Positions 5,775-6,450 of a stretch of 6,450 bases of DNA are shown here, piece by piece. Position numbers and translations under genes: made by a program. The DNA comes from Bacteroidales bacterium (GTDB lineage Bacteria; Bacteroidota; Bacteroidia; Bacteroidales; UBA7960), in NCBI GenBank assembly GCA_007128045.1, contig SKYG01000313.1, positions 1 to 6,450 on the forward strand. The letters are read 5' to 3'. Numbering within the stretch: the stretch's first letter is position 1; every line of letters begins with the position of its first letter. The notes below the pieces were generated by a model. It did no database searches. It saw only the letters and a list, made by a program, of their open reading frames with translations, and was not told the origin of the DNA.

Positions 5775-6450
5775 TTGGCTAAAGAATTCATAATAGAACA
5801 ACTGAAACTTAAATTTAAAGAAGAAAAATTCTTTAAAAGAGAATCCCTTTGGAATTTTTATCGAAAATATGATCCCGATCTAAAGGAATCTACATTTCGA
5901 TGGAGAATACATCAGTTAAAGGCTAAGAAGATTATTATGCTAATAACTCAGGATCTTTTTACTCTTGATGTCAAACCTGTCTTCAAACCAGAGGCAGGAG
6001 AAATTGAAAGAAAAATATCCAAAAAAATTGGAAAGCAATTCCCTGACCTGAAGTATTGCATCTGGGCGACCAAATCTGTCAATGAATTTTCACTTCATCT
6101 TACGGGCAAATTTATTACCATTATACAGGTTGAGAAAGATGCATTGGAACCGGGTTATGAATTTTTAAAGAGTCAGGACATAGGGACAATATACTACCAA
6201 CCCGATGAAAAGGAAATAGAACGATACGTTTTTGAAAAAGAACAGTCCATAATTCTACAATCTTTGATTTCAAAAGCACCTACGCAAACGGTCCAGAATA
6301 TTTTAACCATTACACTTGAAAAAATGATAGTTGATCTGTTCTGTGAAAGAAGTTTATTCGTTGCTTTTCAAGGTAGTGAATTGGTGCACATTATAAATAA
6401 TGCCTACGAACGGTACGCCATTAACTTTACGACTTTACTTCATTATGCCA
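5775..6450 (+). CDS. AbiEi-like (DUF6577-type) antitoxin of a type IV toxin-antitoxin system, 3'-truncated by the window
   Basis: An open frame of 225 codons runs to the window edge without a stop. Residues 20-54 (FKRESLWNFYRKYDPDLKES and on to RWRIHQLKAKKII) look like a winged helix DNA-binding domain. The part after about 90 has YCIWATKSVNEFSLHL, ITIIQVEKDALE and LEKMIVDLFCE, then AYERYAINFTTLLHYA. This pattern of an IW-T--N-F strand, a VEK strand and a TLEKM-VDL helix resembles the C-terminal domain of AbiEi antitoxins and of the DUF6577 family, which I recall lying beside AbiEii-type nucleotidyltransferase toxins. If so, the protein would both repress the operon and counteract the toxin, whose gene should follow directly. 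The start is inferred: an in-frame TAA lies at 5760-5762, and TTG 5775 is the only usual start before ATG 5937, which would remove the winged helix. The base composition is clearly more AT-rich than in the genes to the left. Family assignment rests on pattern recognition only. Confidence 0.72.
   Translation, partial: MAKEFIIEQLKLKFKEEKFFKRESLWNFYRKYDPDLKESTFRWRIHQLKAKKIIMLITQDLFTLDVKPVFKPEAGEIERKISKKIGKQFPDLKYCIWATKSVNEFSLHLTGKFITIIQVEKDALEPGYEFLKSQDIGTIYYQPDEKEIERYVFEKEQSIILQSLISKAPTQTVQNILTITLEKMIVDLFCERSLFVAFQGSELVHIINNAYERYAINFTTLLHYA

Noticed and set aside
5937..5939. ATG as the start of the AbiEi-like gene
   Set aside because: It would discard the winged helix region at residues 20-54, and the promoter at 5745-5752 fits TTG 5775 much better.

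Overview
The window looks like chromosomal DNA of a Bacteroidota member, probably a free-living polysaccharide degrader. Three things point there: the C-terminal end of an AraC-type regulator next to a GH106 glycoside hydrolase, start codons without Shine-Dalgarno leaders, and a textbook Bacteroidota promoter (TTTG, 20 bp, TATATTTG) upstream of one gene. Genus cannot be told from the sequence.

Layout. Positions 1-105 hold the C-terminal end of an AraC-type DNA-binding domain, possibly the tail of a hybrid two-component regulator. A 147-bp leader with an 8-bp tandem repeat follows. Then comes a large GH106 alpha-L-rhamnosidase-type enzyme (best start 253, end 3585), a classical short-chain dehydrogenase/reductase (3643-4365), and an aldo/keto reductase with a twin-arginine signal (4528-5490) that has its own promoter. 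All of these are on the + strand and moderately GC-rich. This half reads as the edge of a sugar-utilisation locus: a regulator, an exported enzyme that removes rhamnose from a complex glycan, and two oxidoreductases of unknown substrate that could act on released or modified sugars.

From about 5494 rightward the character changes. A short minus-strand ankyrin-repeat fragment meets the aldo/keto reductase tail to tail, 3 bp apart, and seems to lack its N-terminal part. Beyond it (about 5670-5760) lies an AT-rich junction with an 18-bp direct repeat (17/18 identical), a 7+2+7 bp palindrome and a -7 promoter element. A TTG-started gene then begins at 5775 and runs off the right edge. It resembles AbiEi-type (DUF6577-like) antitoxins of type IV toxin-antitoxin / abortive infection systems; its partner toxin would lie outside the window. 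The drop in GC and the broken ankyrin gene suggest this is the left boundary of an acquired defence cassette.

No RNA gene, CRISPR array, insertion sequence or convincing intrinsic terminator was seen. No wholly new system is evident; the most interesting part is the 5494-6450 junction with its candidate operator and incomplete antitoxin gene.
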